Source: Lactiplantibacillus songbeiensis (GTDB taxonomy: Bacteria; Bacillota; Bacilli; Lactobacillales; Lactobacillaceae). From it: a stretch of DNA of 64,000 bases. Of this stretch, positions 17,306 to 25,192 are shown piece after piece. The notes below the pieces were generated by a model. That model saw only the letters and a list, made by a program, of their open reading frames with translations. It made no database searches and had not been told where the DNA came from. Within the stretch, counting starts at the first letter, position 1, and each line of letters begins with the position of its first letter. The translations under genes and the position numbers were made by a program. The stretch lies in contig NZ_BJDL01000003.1 in assembly GCF_005405125.1 (NCBI RefSeq), forward strand, positions 59,806 to 123,805. Direction: 5' to 3'.

Positions 17306-18040
17306 ATGAAAAAAAGTCTTAAGACGTTATTAATGAGCAGTGCATTATTGTTAGCAGTTGCCGCACCATTGGCAGCTAGCGCGGATACATCAAGTGATAT
17401 TGGGAATGGTAGTGGGTCAACTGACGTTAGTGCGACTTTTGAAAAGAGTACACAAACCGTAAATCCAGTTAACCCTGACAATCCTGGGACGTCTGATAAT
17501 AGTGGTGACAAGGGTAACGGTGCCGCAGCTGGTGGCGATCTTTCGTTAATTTACGTCACGAACAAATTAGATTTCGGGTCACACGAAATTGACGTTTCGA
17601 ACGACCAGACTTACGCCGCTAATTACACTGATTCTGATACGACCAAGAGTGCCGATGTCAGCAGTCTTTGGAATAACAAAGCCGTTGTTGAAGTTTCCGA
17701 TGTGCGTGGGACGAACGCTGGCTGGAACTTAACGGTTTCTGGGACAGCTTTAACTGGTACTGATGGCACGACCTTGAAAGGCGCAACCTTGGTTTTACCA
17801 ACTGGGACGTTAGCTAATACTGGTAGCAGTAGTAATGGGACGCAGAGTGTTGCGGTTACCAACGCGTTGGATACCGCCGCGGCCCAAGTCCTAACTGCTG
17901 GTAAAGATAACGGTGCCGGGATCACGACTGACCAATTGAATCCTAGTGATATCAAGTTGACAGTTCCGGCTAACCAAGCGAAGGCACAAGGTTACACCAC
18001 TAAATTAACTTGGAACTTAAGCGATACCCCAGCAAGCTAA
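17306..18040 (+). CDS. WxL-domain surface protein (cell-surface complex, CscB/CscC-like)
   Basis: A 244-residue protein. A Sec signal peptide (1-26, ending ASA) is followed by a Gly/Asp/Asn/Pro-rich linker (27-75). The WxL domain spans about 85-244, with WNLTVS near residue 152 and LTWNLSDTP at the C-terminal end, the two defining Trp-x-Leu motifs. WxL domains bind peptidoglycan non-covalently and partner with DUF916/DUF3324 proteins, one of which is encoded next. The cluster with the three following genes corresponds to the csc (cell-surface complex) gene sets of L. plantarum, thought to bind plant polysaccharides. It is separated from the next gene by 417 bp holding structured repeat copy 2 and a weak terminator, so it may be a separate transcript. 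Confidence 0.88.
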   Translation: MKKSLKTLLMSSALLLAVAAPLAASADTSSDIGNGSGSTDVSATFEKSTQTVNPVNPDNPGTSDNSGDKGNGAAAGGDLSLIYVTNKLDFGSHEIDVSNDQTYAANYTDSDTTKSADVSSLWNNKAVVEVSDVRGTNAGWNLTVSGTALTGTDGTTLKGATLVLPTGTLANTGSSSNGTQSVAVTNALDTAAAQVLTAGKDNGAGITTDQLNPSDIKLTVPANQAKAQGYTTKLTWNLSDTPAS

Positions 18041-18052
18041 ACATTAATAAAC

Positions 18053-18092
18053 GTAAAGGGTGGCACTGTGTAAACGGGGCGACCTTTTACTT
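18053..18092 (+). terminator. Possible weak terminator
   Basis: GTAAAGGGTGGC can pair imperfectly with GCGACCTTTTAC just after the WxL gene. It has no long T run, so it is weak support for transcript separation. Confidence 0.4.
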
Positions 18093-18150
18093 ACATAGAG
18101 GAACCAATGTAACTAATCTGCAGTAGCAATCAACATATGCTTAGTTGGCT

Positions 18151-18302
18151 TGGCTTGCCACTTTGGTTGGCCCGGAATCGGCTGGAACGTGGTGGCCGCG
18201 TTTTCGAGCCGCAGGGCGGTCTCGAAAGCCGGGCTTTATCTAAGTCGAAACCCACGACTAAGATAAACGACACCACTGAGCCAATTCTGGTCCGCCCGGC
18301 GT
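18151..18302 (+). repeat. Structured intergenic repeat, copy 2, flanked by 11-bp direct repeats
   Basis: Plus-strand copy of the element at 13711 and 22805. Arms are TTTCGAG/CTCGAAA and TTTATCTAAGTCG/CGACTAAGATAAA; the outer stem is CCGGAATCGGCT with AGCCAATTCTGG. The 11-mer AATCAACATAT occurs at 18128-18138 and again at 18304-18314, immediately outside the element, leaving 165 bp between the two copies. This could be a target-site duplication. It lies in the WxL cluster, downstream of the first gene and in the same orientation. Confidence 0.85.
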
Positions 18303-18457
18303 TAATCAACATATAAAAGACCTTTTGGTTCCAAGTAATCTATTGGCTAGGATGAAAGCAGATTTTATTAAGTTATAAAGACCTGTTCATTAATGCCAGT
18401 TCTAGCCCAATCGGCGTAAAAATATAAAACCTAATTTTGAGAGGAGTAAATAATTTG

Positions 18458-19504
18458 ATGCAGTGGATGAAGAAGTTGGCTTGGGGAGGCGCGTTGTTTG
18501 TGGCTTTCATGAGCTTTAGTATGACGGCCCAAGCGGCGAAGACGACTCAAAGCAATGAGATTGGGTTTAGCGTGGCCGCTAAGATTCCTAAGAATCAAAT
18601 ACATGCGAAAAATTCATTTTTTGACTTGAAGATGACGCCGGGGAAGACCCAGACGTTAAAGACGGTTATTTATAACGTCACGAATCGAGATATTAAGGTG
18701 AAGACGGCGATTCATACGGCCTATACCAACAGTAACGGTGTTATTGAATATGTCACGCCAACCAAAAAATTAGATGCCTCGCTTGATTATCAAATGAGTC
18801 AGTTGACGAAGCTTAATGGCGTCAAAACGGTCACGGTACCGGCGAACGGCTCAAAAGTTGTGACAGCCACCGTCAAAATGCCAAGTGCCAAAGTTAACGG
18901 GGTCATTTTAGGTGGCTGGTACTTTAAACGTGTTGATCAAAAAGTCACCGGGACAGTTAAAGGGTCGATGAATATTAGTAATCAATATTCGTATGTGATT
19001 GGCTTGAAATACACAGAAGGGACCATCCCTGAACCCAGCTTGAAGTTGACTAAAGTGACCGCTGGAATGCGGAACTATCACCGTGGCATTTTCCCTGAGC
19101 TGCGTAATACCGCCGCTGTCATTATTCCCAACTTAACGATGAAGACGATCATTACAAGTAAGAATAGTGGGAGAGTTGTGACTTCAGCTAAAAAGGCGAA
19201 TGTTCAGATGGCCCCTAATTCAACTTTTGATTATCCGATGTTATTAGGGAAGACTAAGCTACAAGCAGGCAATTATCATTTACACATGGTCGTTAAGAAT
19301 GCGAGTCATCGTTGGGTCTTTGACCGTGACTTTAAGATTAATAACGCTGATGCGAAGAAATACAATCAACGTTCAGTTGATAACAGTGGGATTAATGTTA
19401 TTTGGTTTGTCATTCTTGGCGCCTTAGGAATGTTTGTCTTGATGTTGCTAGGATTATGGTTATTCTTCTGGTTACGGAAACGGCGTCAGTCAAAAGCACA
19501 ATAA
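18458..19504 (+). CDS. WxL-interacting protein, DUF916 plus DUF3324 (CscA-like)
   Basis: A 348-residue protein started at the ATG at 18458, 11 bp after GAGGAG; a TTG one codon earlier is also possible. It has a Sec signal peptide (ending AQA, about residue 26). The DUF916 domain (peptidoglycan-binding part of WxLIP, about 30-150) carries the typical opening IGFSVAAKIPKNQ and FFDLKMTPGKTQ. DUF3324 (host/WxL-binding part, about 160-290) follows, then a single C-terminal membrane helix (about 312-336) and a WLFFWLRKRRQSK stop-transfer tail. In csc clusters this protein anchors WxL proteins to the membrane face. It is followed after 15 bp by the LPxTG gene and then a second WxL gene, which form a tight operon. 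Confidence 0.9.
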   Translation: MQWMKKLAWGGALFVAFMSFSMTAQAAKTTQSNEIGFSVAAKIPKNQIHAKNSFFDLKMTPGKTQTLKTVIYNVTNRDIKVKTAIHTAYTNSNGVIEYVTPTKKLDASLDYQMSQLTKLNGVKTVTVPANGSKVVTATVKMPSAKVNGVILGGWYFKRVDQKVTGTVKGSMNISNQYSYVIGLKYTEGTIPEPSLKLTKVTAGMRNYHRGIFPELRNTAAVIIPNLTMKTIITSKNSGRVVTSAKKANVQMAPNSTFDYPMLLGKTKLQAGNYHLHMVVKNASHRWVFDRDFKINNADAKKYNQRSVDNSGINVIWFVILGALGMFVLMLLGLWLFFWLRKRRQSKAQ

Positions 19505-19519
19505 AAGGAGGGTCCGTTC

Positions 19520-19918
19520 ATGCGCAGAATGAGTTTAATTGGTCTAATCGGATTGTTATTAGTGCTAGGCTTAAGCCCTTCTGTCTGGGCGGCACAATCC
19601 TCGCAGACTGAACTGTCAGTGTCGTTTTATGATGATCCAACTACCGTTAGTGGCGCCAAGCTAAATCCTGGCATTCCAGATGGACGGACTGCCTATCGCA
19701 TAACGGCGCAACCAACGACGATTGCGCGGCATTCTAAGACTGCGACTAGTACGGGTCATTTTGGCGCTTGGATTCAGGCGGTTCGGCATGGCCAATTGCC
19801 ACAAACGAGTGAGTACCAAGGGGTTTATCTGGGGTTCATCGGATGTTTGTTGTTAGTGATTAGCGGGTTATTGTTGATTATCTGGCGGCAATGGCGGCAA
19901 TTACGAAAGCGGGTGTAG
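19520..19918 (+). CDS. Small LPxTG-anchored cell-surface-complex protein (CscD-like)
   Basis: A 132-residue protein with AAAGGAGG 9 bp before its ATG. It has a signal peptide (about 1-25, ending VWA), a short extracellular domain of about 70 residues (LSVSFYDDPTTVSGAKLNPG near its start), the sorting signal LPQTSE at about residues 93-98, a hydrophobic helix and the positively charged tail RQWRQLRKRV. The LPQTxE form is the L. plantarum-type sortase recognition sequence. The small size and position between the DUF916 gene and the second WxL gene match CscD proteins. The next gene starts directly after its stop codon, so translation is coupled. Its role in the complex is inferred from the cluster. 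Confidence 0.85.
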   Translation: MRRMSLIGLIGLLLVLGLSPSVWAAQSSQTELSVSFYDDPTTVSGAKLNPGIPDGRTAYRITAQPTTIARHSKTATSTGHFGAWIQAVRHGQLPQTSEYQGVYLGFIGCLLLVISGLLLIIWRQWRQLRKRV

Positions 19919-21415
19919 ATGATGCGACGATTCAGACGATTATTAGCGCCAATCGGTTTATTATTAGGCAGCTTGATCGCGATGGGCTGGAGTCAGTCGC
20001 TAGTCAGTCAGGCCGCGGATACCATGACAGCCGTGTCATTCACAAAAGCTACCAGTATTACGGGGGATTCACTTTATGGTGGGGATACCTCACTTAGTTC
20101 CGCACCAGCAGTTACGCAAATATTGGCTAATAACGTTGAAAACGGCAAATTAACCAATCGAACGACTGTATTGTCGATTACGTATTCAGGAACATTAACG
20201 ACCAAGAACTCTAGGGATACGGTTAAAAACTTATACGCTTCGGCCTTTAATGCTGATAGTAATGTTGCTGGGTTGATAAATAGTACTAATCTAATTCCAG
20301 GATCATTAGTCAAAACGTTTACGTTTAGTTCCTCGAATGCGACACAAACAGTTGGTTTGGATTGGTCGGTTTGGAATGGGACGGCTTTATCGATTGGACT
20401 TCGCTATACGAATCAGTTAGGTGATGAATCAGGCCGGGCTCTTGCCTATATTTCCAAAGACAGCATTGTCGAGCCCAAAGTCTTAACGCCAACGATCACC
20501 ACTGATTTAACGCAAAGTACAACGGTCATTGAGGGTAAAGGGACGATTGTCGGCGACAAGATTACAGTCGATGCTGATCCCTCTGTCTCCACCACGGTCG
20601 GTGCTGATTTAAGCTATTCCCTCAAGTTAAGTAAGAGTTTAGCTGGTCAAAAAACGGTGGTTGTCACCGAAAGTAATGATGCTGGTGATTCTGGGACAGT
20701 CTCTAAGGATGTGGCGCAAAAGACCCTAACCCTTGATAATAAAGAAACCTCATTAGCGACTGGGCCTAATGATATTACCAGTAGCATGAGTAACAGTGAC
20801 GTTTTAGCTTGGATAACGAAGCAAGCGGGTTTGAGTGCAACATATTCGGATGGCAGTAGTACTGCTGATGTGACTTATACGAGTGATGCGACTGGGCTGG
20901 CTGCTAAAATTGCGGCTTTAGCTAGCGGTGACAGCATGACGGTCGATGTCTATGCACAGGATGGAAGCACCAAGTCTAGTTCGCAAACGATTACGATTAA
21001 AAAGACCGCTGGGACGTTAAGTTTTGGCACCATCAGTGGCAGTATCGGTTTTGGGACGTTAGCGATTCCAACGAAGGAAGCGATTTATCAACCGAGCAGC
21101 AAATGGGATGTTAATATCAGTGATACCCGCGCGACGGGATCAAAATGGTATGTTTATGCGAGTGCGACGGAATTAGAATCAGACAGTCATAAATTAAAAG
21201 GAAATTTGATCTACCAAGATGGTTCTAATCAATCAGTGTTGACGAATCAATCAACGCTGGTGGCGAGTGGGTCGCGGGGCACCACTAATACGACCGCCGT
21301 GACAAGTGATTGGTCGAGTACAAAGGGTATCTTCTTAGATGTCCAACCGAGTGTGTACGCCGATAGCTATCAAGGTAAAGTGAACTGGAGCTTACAATCG
21401 ACGCCAACTGAATAG
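19919..21415 (+). CDS. Large WxL-domain surface protein (CscC-like)
   Basis: A 498-residue protein whose ATG directly follows the TAG of the CscD-like gene. It has an Arg-rich n-region and a signal peptide ending QAA (about residue 32). The middle (35-350) is Ser/Thr-rich beta-sandwich material, possibly Ig-like repeats, including LSYSLKLSKSLAGQKTVVVT. The WxL domain occupies about 355-498, with KWDVNISDTRATGSKWYVYA as the first motif area and VNWSLQSTPTE at the end; the second motif is W-S-L. It is probably exported, held on the wall through its WxL domain and bound to the DUF916 partner. The N-terminal part may recognise a polysaccharide; that is inference from csc literature. It is the last gene of the operon before a strong terminator. 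Confidence 0.87.
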   Translation: MMRRFRRLLAPIGLLLGSLIAMGWSQSLVSQAADTMTAVSFTKATSITGDSLYGGDTSLSSAPAVTQILANNVENGKLTNRTTVLSITYSGTLTTKNSRDTVKNLYASAFNADSNVAGLINSTNLIPGSLVKTFTFSSSNATQTVGLDWSVWNGTALSIGLRYTNQLGDESGRALAYISKDSIVEPKVLTPTITTDLTQSTTVIEGKGTIVGDKITVDADPSVSTTVGADLSYSLKLSKSLAGQKTVVVTESNDAGDSGTVSKDVAQKTLTLDNKETSLATGPNDITSSMSNSDVLAWITKQAGLSATYSDGSSTADVTYTSDATGLAAKIAALASGDSMTVDVYAQDGSTKSSSQTITIKKTAGTLSFGTISGSIGFGTLAIPTKEAIYQPSSKWDVNISDTRATGSKWYVYASATELESDSHKLKGNLIYQDGSNQSVLTNQSTLVASGSRGTTNTTAVTSDWSSTKGIFLDVQPSVYADSYQGKVNWSLQSTPTE

Positions 21416-21421
21416 CTCATT

Positions 21422-21458
21422 AAAAAAGTTCTAAGTCAAATCGACTTGGAACTTTTTT
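21422..21458 (+). terminator. Strong intrinsic terminator
   Basis: AAAAAAGTTCTAAGTC pairs with GACTTGGAACTTTTTT around a short loop. The convergent small gene ends within 10 bp, and the A/T flanks allow bidirectional use. Confidence 0.88.
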
Positions 21459-21462
21459 GTGT

Positions 21463-21735
21463 CTAACTAGCGAGTGGCGTTTGTTTTGGTAACGCCGCCA
21501 GCTGTTGGTTGGTTAATGGAATGGTCTTGTCAAAGTGAAAGTCGCCGGACATTTCTGTCTGCGTGGAGGCTTGATAGACTTTGATGGCGTGGTCAGCGAG
21601 GTCTAATTGATAGACGGTCCGCTGACCATCGACATCGACACACAGCGCGGTGCTTTCAAAGATTTCCCAATGAAAGGCTTGTTGTGGTAAAACGTTGATG
21701 GTTTGTAAATAGTGTACTAACATATTTGGGCTCAT
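21463..21735 (-). CDS. Hypothetical protein (90 aa)
   Basis: A 90-residue protein, ATG preceded by AAGGGAG about 10 bp upstream. It has no signal peptide, membrane segment or known motif. Composition is balanced, with a predicted alternation of strands (ALCVDVDGQRTVYQLDL and AIKVYQAS) suggesting a small alpha/beta or all-beta fold. It sits alone between the csc operon and endonuclease III, convergent with the former. I do not recognise a family and propose no function. It has a ribosome site and a plausible start, and no overlapping real gene, so I consider it genuine. Confidence 0.6.
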   Translation of the reverse strand: MSPNMLVHYLQTINVLPQQAFHWEIFESTALCVDVDGQRTVYQLDLADHAIKVYQASTQTEMSGDFHFDKTIPLTNQQLAALPKQTPLAS

Positions 21736-21973
21736 TAAAAATGACTCCCTTCACTTGCTGAACCGCGTCCATTATAGTTCTTTTGTAGTGTGATTCAAAA
21801 TATTTAGGACTGCCTAAAATCCGAATGCTAAAAAGGGTAATAATAGATAAGCAGTCTGATCCCCTAAAGCTGGGCGTAACTAGTATAATAATTTTAGGAA
21901 GATTAGCAATATTTTATAGAAGCTTTTTAAGTTAAAACTGAATCATAGTTAGTTGAAAGTGAGTTGGAAATCA

Positions 21974-22624
21974 ATGTTAAAAGACGAACAGATTGTCTGG
22001 GCGATTCATCAAATGGAAGCAGATATTGGGCCAGTGGGGCCATCACTAGATTCGCGGACGCCATTTCAATATTTAGTCTCCGTTATTTTAAGTGCCCAAG
22101 CGACTGATGTGTCAGTCAATAAGGTCACCCCAATCCTGTTTGACCGCTATCCGGAGCCGAAAGATTTAATGATCGCGGATGTGACTGATGTAGAGCAAAT
22201 CATCAAAAGTGTGGGCTTATTTCATAACAAAGCAAAGAACATTATTAAAACCGCGCGCATTGTCCATGAAGACTTGCATGATGTGGTGCCAACGGATCGC
22301 AAAGGGATTATGGCATTACCAGGGGCAGGTCGCAAGACAGCGAATGTTGTCTTAAGTGATGTCTTTGAACAACCTACATTTGCGGTTGATACACATGTCT
22401 CGGCCATTTCCAAACGGCTGCATTTCGTGCCACAATCAGCGACGCCTTTGCAGGTGGAAACGAAGATTGTTGGCGCCTTGCAGCCAGAAGAGTTACATCA
22501 GGCGCATCATACGATGATTGAATATGGACGTAAATATTCAATGAAGTTGGCGCCGGAGAAAGAGGTTTGTCAGCTGATTATTGATTGCGATAAGTTGAAT
22601 GAGGAAAACGAATCGGGACTATAG
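21974..22624 (+). CDS. nth: Endonuclease III (base-excision DNA glycosylase/AP lyase) lacking the iron-sulfur cysteines
   Basis: A 216-residue protein started at the ATG at 21974. A TTG 21 bp upstream is in frame but atypical; the ribosome site is weak either way. The helix-hairpin-helix LPGAGRKTANVVLSDVF holds the catalytic Lys, and FAVDTHVSAISKRL holds the catalytic Asp, so glycosylase/lyase activity on oxidised pyrimidines is expected. The canonical C-terminal C-x6-C-x2-C-x5-C [4Fe-4S] loop is absent: the tail has only two Cys, in EVCQLIIDCDK. Cluster loss is known in some Nth homologues. It is monocistronic, followed by unusual tandem hairpins and then structured repeat copy 3. Confidence 0.9.
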   Translation: MLKDEQIVWAIHQMEADIGPVGPSLDSRTPFQYLVSVILSAQATDVSVNKVTPILFDRYPEPKDLMIADVTDVEQIIKSVGLFHNKAKNIIKTARIVHEDLHDVVPTDRKGIMALPGAGRKTANVVLSDVFEQPTFAVDTHVSAISKRLHFVPQSATPLQVETKIVGALQPEELHQAHHTMIEYGRKYSMKLAPEKEVCQLIIDCDKLNEENESGL

Positions 22625-22637
22625 GTTGTTGGGAAAT

Positions 22638-22768
22638 AGTCAAAAAAGTGACGTTTTTTAGATGTTGCCTAGATTTAGGGAATTGAACATTCAAAAAATG
22701 GCTATTTTTTGAATGTTGCGACAACTATATTGAAGTAACATTCAAAAATCGGCTGTTTTTAAATGTTA
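22638..22768 (+). repeat. Three tandem AT-rich hairpins downstream of nth
   Basis: Unit b: AACATTCAAAAAA (22686-22698), loop TGGCTA, TTTTTTGAATGTT (22705-22717), a perfect 13-bp stem. Unit c: TAACATTCAAAAA (22736-22748), loop TCGGCTG, TTTTTAAATGTTA (22756-22768), one mismatch. A degenerate unit a lies at about 22638-22664 (CAAAAAAGTGACGTTTTTTAGATGTTG). The units are spaced about 50 bp apart. Each is terminator-like. Confidence 0.7.
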
Positions 22769-22804
22769 CTTTTATTTGACCAATTACGCTTGGTGCTAGT
22801 TGGT

Positions 22805-22966
22805 TTAAATTGCCACTCTGGTTGGTCCAGAATCGGCTGGAACGTGGTGGCCGCGTTTTCGAGCCACAGAACGGTCTCGAAAGCCGGGCTTTATCTAAGT
22901 CGGAAAAGCACCGACTAAGATAAACGACACCACTGAGCCAATTCTGGCCCGCCCGCCGTTAACTAA
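22805..22966 (+). repeat. Structured intergenic repeat, copy 3
   Basis: Plus-strand copy, nearly identical in its core to copy 2. Arms are TTTCGAG/CTCGAAA and TTTATCTAAGTCGG/CCGACTAAGATAAA (one base pair longer than in copy 2). The outer stem is GGTCCAGAATCGGCT with AGCCAATTCTGGCCC. It lies about 180 bp downstream of nth, in the same orientation as nth. No flanking direct repeat was seen. Confidence 0.85.
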
Positions 22967-23023
22967 CGGGGATTAAAAAATGGTGATGGTTAATAACTGT
23001 GTGGTTTCACGCAATCACAACCT

Positions 23024-23073
23024 AAAAAAGTTCAGGGTCAATGTCATTAAACGACATTGACCCTGAACTTTTT
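23024..23073 (-). terminator. Strong terminator of the liv operon
   Basis: An approximately 20-bp perfect stem starting AAAAAGTTCAGGGTC closes on a 7-nt loop, with T runs on both strands. It ends 2 bp from the stop codon of the CBS gene, so it ends the leftward liv transcript and insulates from the right-reading side. Confidence 0.92.
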
Positions 23074-23075
23074 GA

Positions 23076-23702
23076 CTAAGCTTCAACCTCAAAACCAGCA
23101 GTAGTTAAGACTTGATTGACTGCCTTACGAGTTTCGCTATTAACATGTAACTCAATAATGCGATCGGCTTGCCGGCGCACGACCATGAGTGTTTGAATAC
23201 TCAAATCATGTTCGGCGAGGACTTGGCCGATTTTGAAAATCACGCCAGTCTGATCGTGGTGAATGACCACCCGACAAACCACGCCCGGTTCACCATAACC
23301 GGTGATATTTAAGAAGGCATCCAAAATATCGTTATTAGTGATAATACCAACGACTTGATCATCTTCAGTGACGGGCAGTACGCCAATTTTGTGGCGTCGC
23401 ATTTGGTAAATGGCGTCCTCTAATTGGGCTTTGGCCGTAATCGTCTGCACCGTTTTAGCCATGATGCTGGCGACAGTGGTTTTTGTGAGTAAATAGTTGG
23501 TTTCATAAACGGATAAGCTAGTCGCTTGCGAGGGCAAGTTACGGGCGATAATACCTTGGGTCACTAAGCCGACCAAGGTATTGCCATCCATAACTGGCAG
23601 TCGATGAATATTGGCTTGTTTCATCAATTCAATGGCGGCGCTGACCGTCGTCGTGGGATTGGCGACAATTAATTTTGGGGTCATATAATCTGCTACACTC
23701 AT
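23076..23702 (-). CDS. CBS-pair and ACT-domain protein (AcuB-like)
   Basis: A 208-residue protein with GGAGG 9 bp before its ATG. Two CBS motifs occupy about 1-60 (VADYMTPKLIVANPTTTV, then HRLPVMDGNTLVGLVT) and 75-130 (SIMAKTVQTI, then IGVLPVTEDDQVVGIITNND). A C-terminal ACT domain spans about 138-208. CBS pairs bind adenine nucleotides and ACT domains bind amino acids, so it looks like a ligand-sensing regulator. It starts 3 bp after livF and is the last gene of the branched-chain amino-acid transport operon. A role in tuning transport to energy or to leucine, isoleucine or valine level is inferred from that linkage. AcuB homologues have been tied to acetoin use, but nothing here supports that. 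Confidence 0.85.
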   Translation of the reverse strand: MSVADYMTPKLIVANPTTTVSAAIELMKQANIHRLPVMDGNTLVGLVTQGIIARNLPSQATSLSVYETNYLLTKTTVASIMAKTVQTITAKAQLEDAIYQMRRHKIGVLPVTEDDQVVGIITNNDILDAFLNITGYGEPGVVCRVVIHHDQTGVIFKIGQVLAEHDLSIQTLMVVRRQADRIIELHVNSETRKAVNQVLTTAGFEVEA

Positions 23703-23705
23703 AAA

Positions 23706-24410
23706 TTATCCTCCTAGGTAAGCTTGTTGAACGGCTTGATTGGCTAATAGGTCTTGACCGGTACCGCTGAGCTTGATGTGACCACTAGCTAACACATAGC
23801 CGCGATCTGCGATGGACAAGGCTTTTTTAGCATTTTGTTCAATTAATAAAACCGTGGTTCCGGCAGCGTTGATGGCCTTGATAATCTCGAAAATTTCATT
23901 GATAAAGATTGGCGCTAGCCCCATCGAGGGTTCATCTAATAGCATTAATTTAGGCGCAGCCATTAAAGCCCGGCCCATTGCCAACATTTGTTGCTCCCCG
24001 CCGGATAGGGTGGCGGCGTCTTGGTGACGGCGCTGTTTGAGGACGGGAAAGTACTGGTAAACATCAGCGTAAGCTTGCTTAATGGCTGACCGATCCTTAC
24101 GGAGAAAGGCCCCCATCTGTAAGTTTTCTTGTACGGATAAGCCTGGGAAAATATGGCGGCCTTCTGGAACTTGGGAGATACCGGCTTGGACAATTTTCGG
24201 CGCTGACGTTTTTTGAATTGGTTGGCCCAAATAGGTCATTTGGCCGCTTTTAGGTCGCATGATCCCTGAAATCGTTTGGAGAATCGTTGATTTACCAGCC
24301 CCATTAGCGCCAATCAGGGTGACAATCTCGCCAGTATGAATCTCAAAGCTGACTTTTTTAACCGCTTGAATGGCGCCGTAATTGACGACTAGATCGGTTA
24401 CGTTTAACAT
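23706..24410 (-). CDS. livF: Branched-chain amino-acid ABC transporter ATPase LivF
   Basis: A 234-residue ATPase: Walker A GANGAGKST (about 36), Q-loop region, signature LSGGEQQMLAMGRA (about 135) and Walker B LMLLDEPSMGLAP (about 155). The MGLAP after the Walker B glutamate and the C-terminal QAYLGG ending are typical of LivF rather than LivG. Its ATG lies 7 bp inside the end of livG, so the two are translationally coupled. LivF and LivG form the ATPase pair driving the LivH/LivM permease. Confidence 0.93.
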   Translation of the reverse strand: MLNVTDLVVNYGAIQAVKKVSFEIHTGEIVTLIGANGAGKSTILQTISGIMRPKSGQMTYLGQPIQKTSAPKIVQAGISQVPEGRHIFPGLSVQENLQMGAFLRKDRSAIKQAYADVYQYFPVLKQRRHQDAATLSGGEQQMLAMGRALMAAPKLMLLDEPSMGLAPIFINEIFEIIKAINAAGTTVLLIEQNAKKALSIADRGYVLASGHIKLSGTGQDLLANQAVQQAYLGG

Positions 24411-25192
24411 GTCGTTTCATCTCCCAGGTAGGCCTTAATAACGGCCGGATTTTTTTGGATTTCAGCGGGGGTCCCTGCTGCGAGCAAGGCCCCGTGTTCT
24501 AGAACGTAGAGCCGTTCAACGACCGTCATAACTAGCGACATATCATGTTCAATTAAGACGATGGTAATGTGGAAGTCATGTTGAATCTGGCGAATGAGTC
24601 GCGTTAAATCGGCAGTTTCCTCGGGATTCATCCCAGCGGCGGGTTCATCTAGAAAGAGTAATTTGGGCTTAGTTGCTAAGGCCCGGACGATTTCCAAGCG
24701 ACGTTGAATCCCATAGGGGAGGTTCTTAGCTGGCTGATCCGCCACGGTGGTTAAATCGAAAATGCCTAATAAATTTTGGGCAGCCGTAGTCATCGCCGCT
24801 TCAGTTCGATAAAAGGCTGGGGTGCGAAAGATACTGCCAAAAAAGGTTTCGTGATAATGGTTAGTCATGGCAATCCGAACGTTATCCAAGACCGTCAAGT
24901 CTTTGAACAACCGAATATTTTGAAATGTCCGAGATAACCCAGCTTGGGCAATTTGGGCGGGGCGCTGGCCGTTAAGTGTTTGGACGCCTTGGTCGGTCGC
25001 TAAGGTAATGGCGCCGGAACTAATCGGGGTGACCCCGGTCAGTAAGTTGAACAATGTTGTCTTACCAGCACCATTGGGGCCAATCAGGCCAACCAATTCA
25101 TTTTGATCAAAGTGAACGGACACGTCCGAAACCGCCGTTAAGCCACCGAAATTTTTAACGAGGTGTTGTGCATCTAATAAACGATTACTCAT
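24404..25192 (-). CDS. livG: Branched-chain amino-acid ABC transporter ATPase LivG
   Basis: A 262-residue ATPase: Walker A GPNGAGKTT (about 38), signature LPYGIQRRLEIVRA (about 157; the LivG-type non-canonical LPYG) and Walker B LLFLDEPAAGMNPEET (about 178). A GGAGG site lies 8 bp upstream of the ATG, inside the last codons of livM, with which it overlaps by 8 bp. It pairs with LivF at the cytoplasmic face of the permease. Confidence 0.93.
   Translation of the reverse strand: MSNRLLDAQHLVKNFGGLTAVSDVSVHFDQNELVGLIGPNGAGKTTLFNLLTGVTPISSGAITLATDQGVQTLNGQRPAQIAQAGLSRTFQNIRLFKDLTVLDNVRIAMTNHYHETFFGSIFRTPAFYRTEAAMTTAAQNLLGIFDLTTVADQPAKNLPYGIQRRLEIVRALATKPKLLFLDEPAAGMNPEETADLTRLIRQIQHDFHITIVLIEHDMSLVMTVVERLYVLEHGALLAAGTPAEIQKNPAVIKAYLGDETTC

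Noticed and set aside
18130..18312. Minus-strand 60-residue frame across structured repeat copy 2
   Set aside because: No equivalent reading frame in copies 1 and 3. The conservation pattern is structural, not coding.
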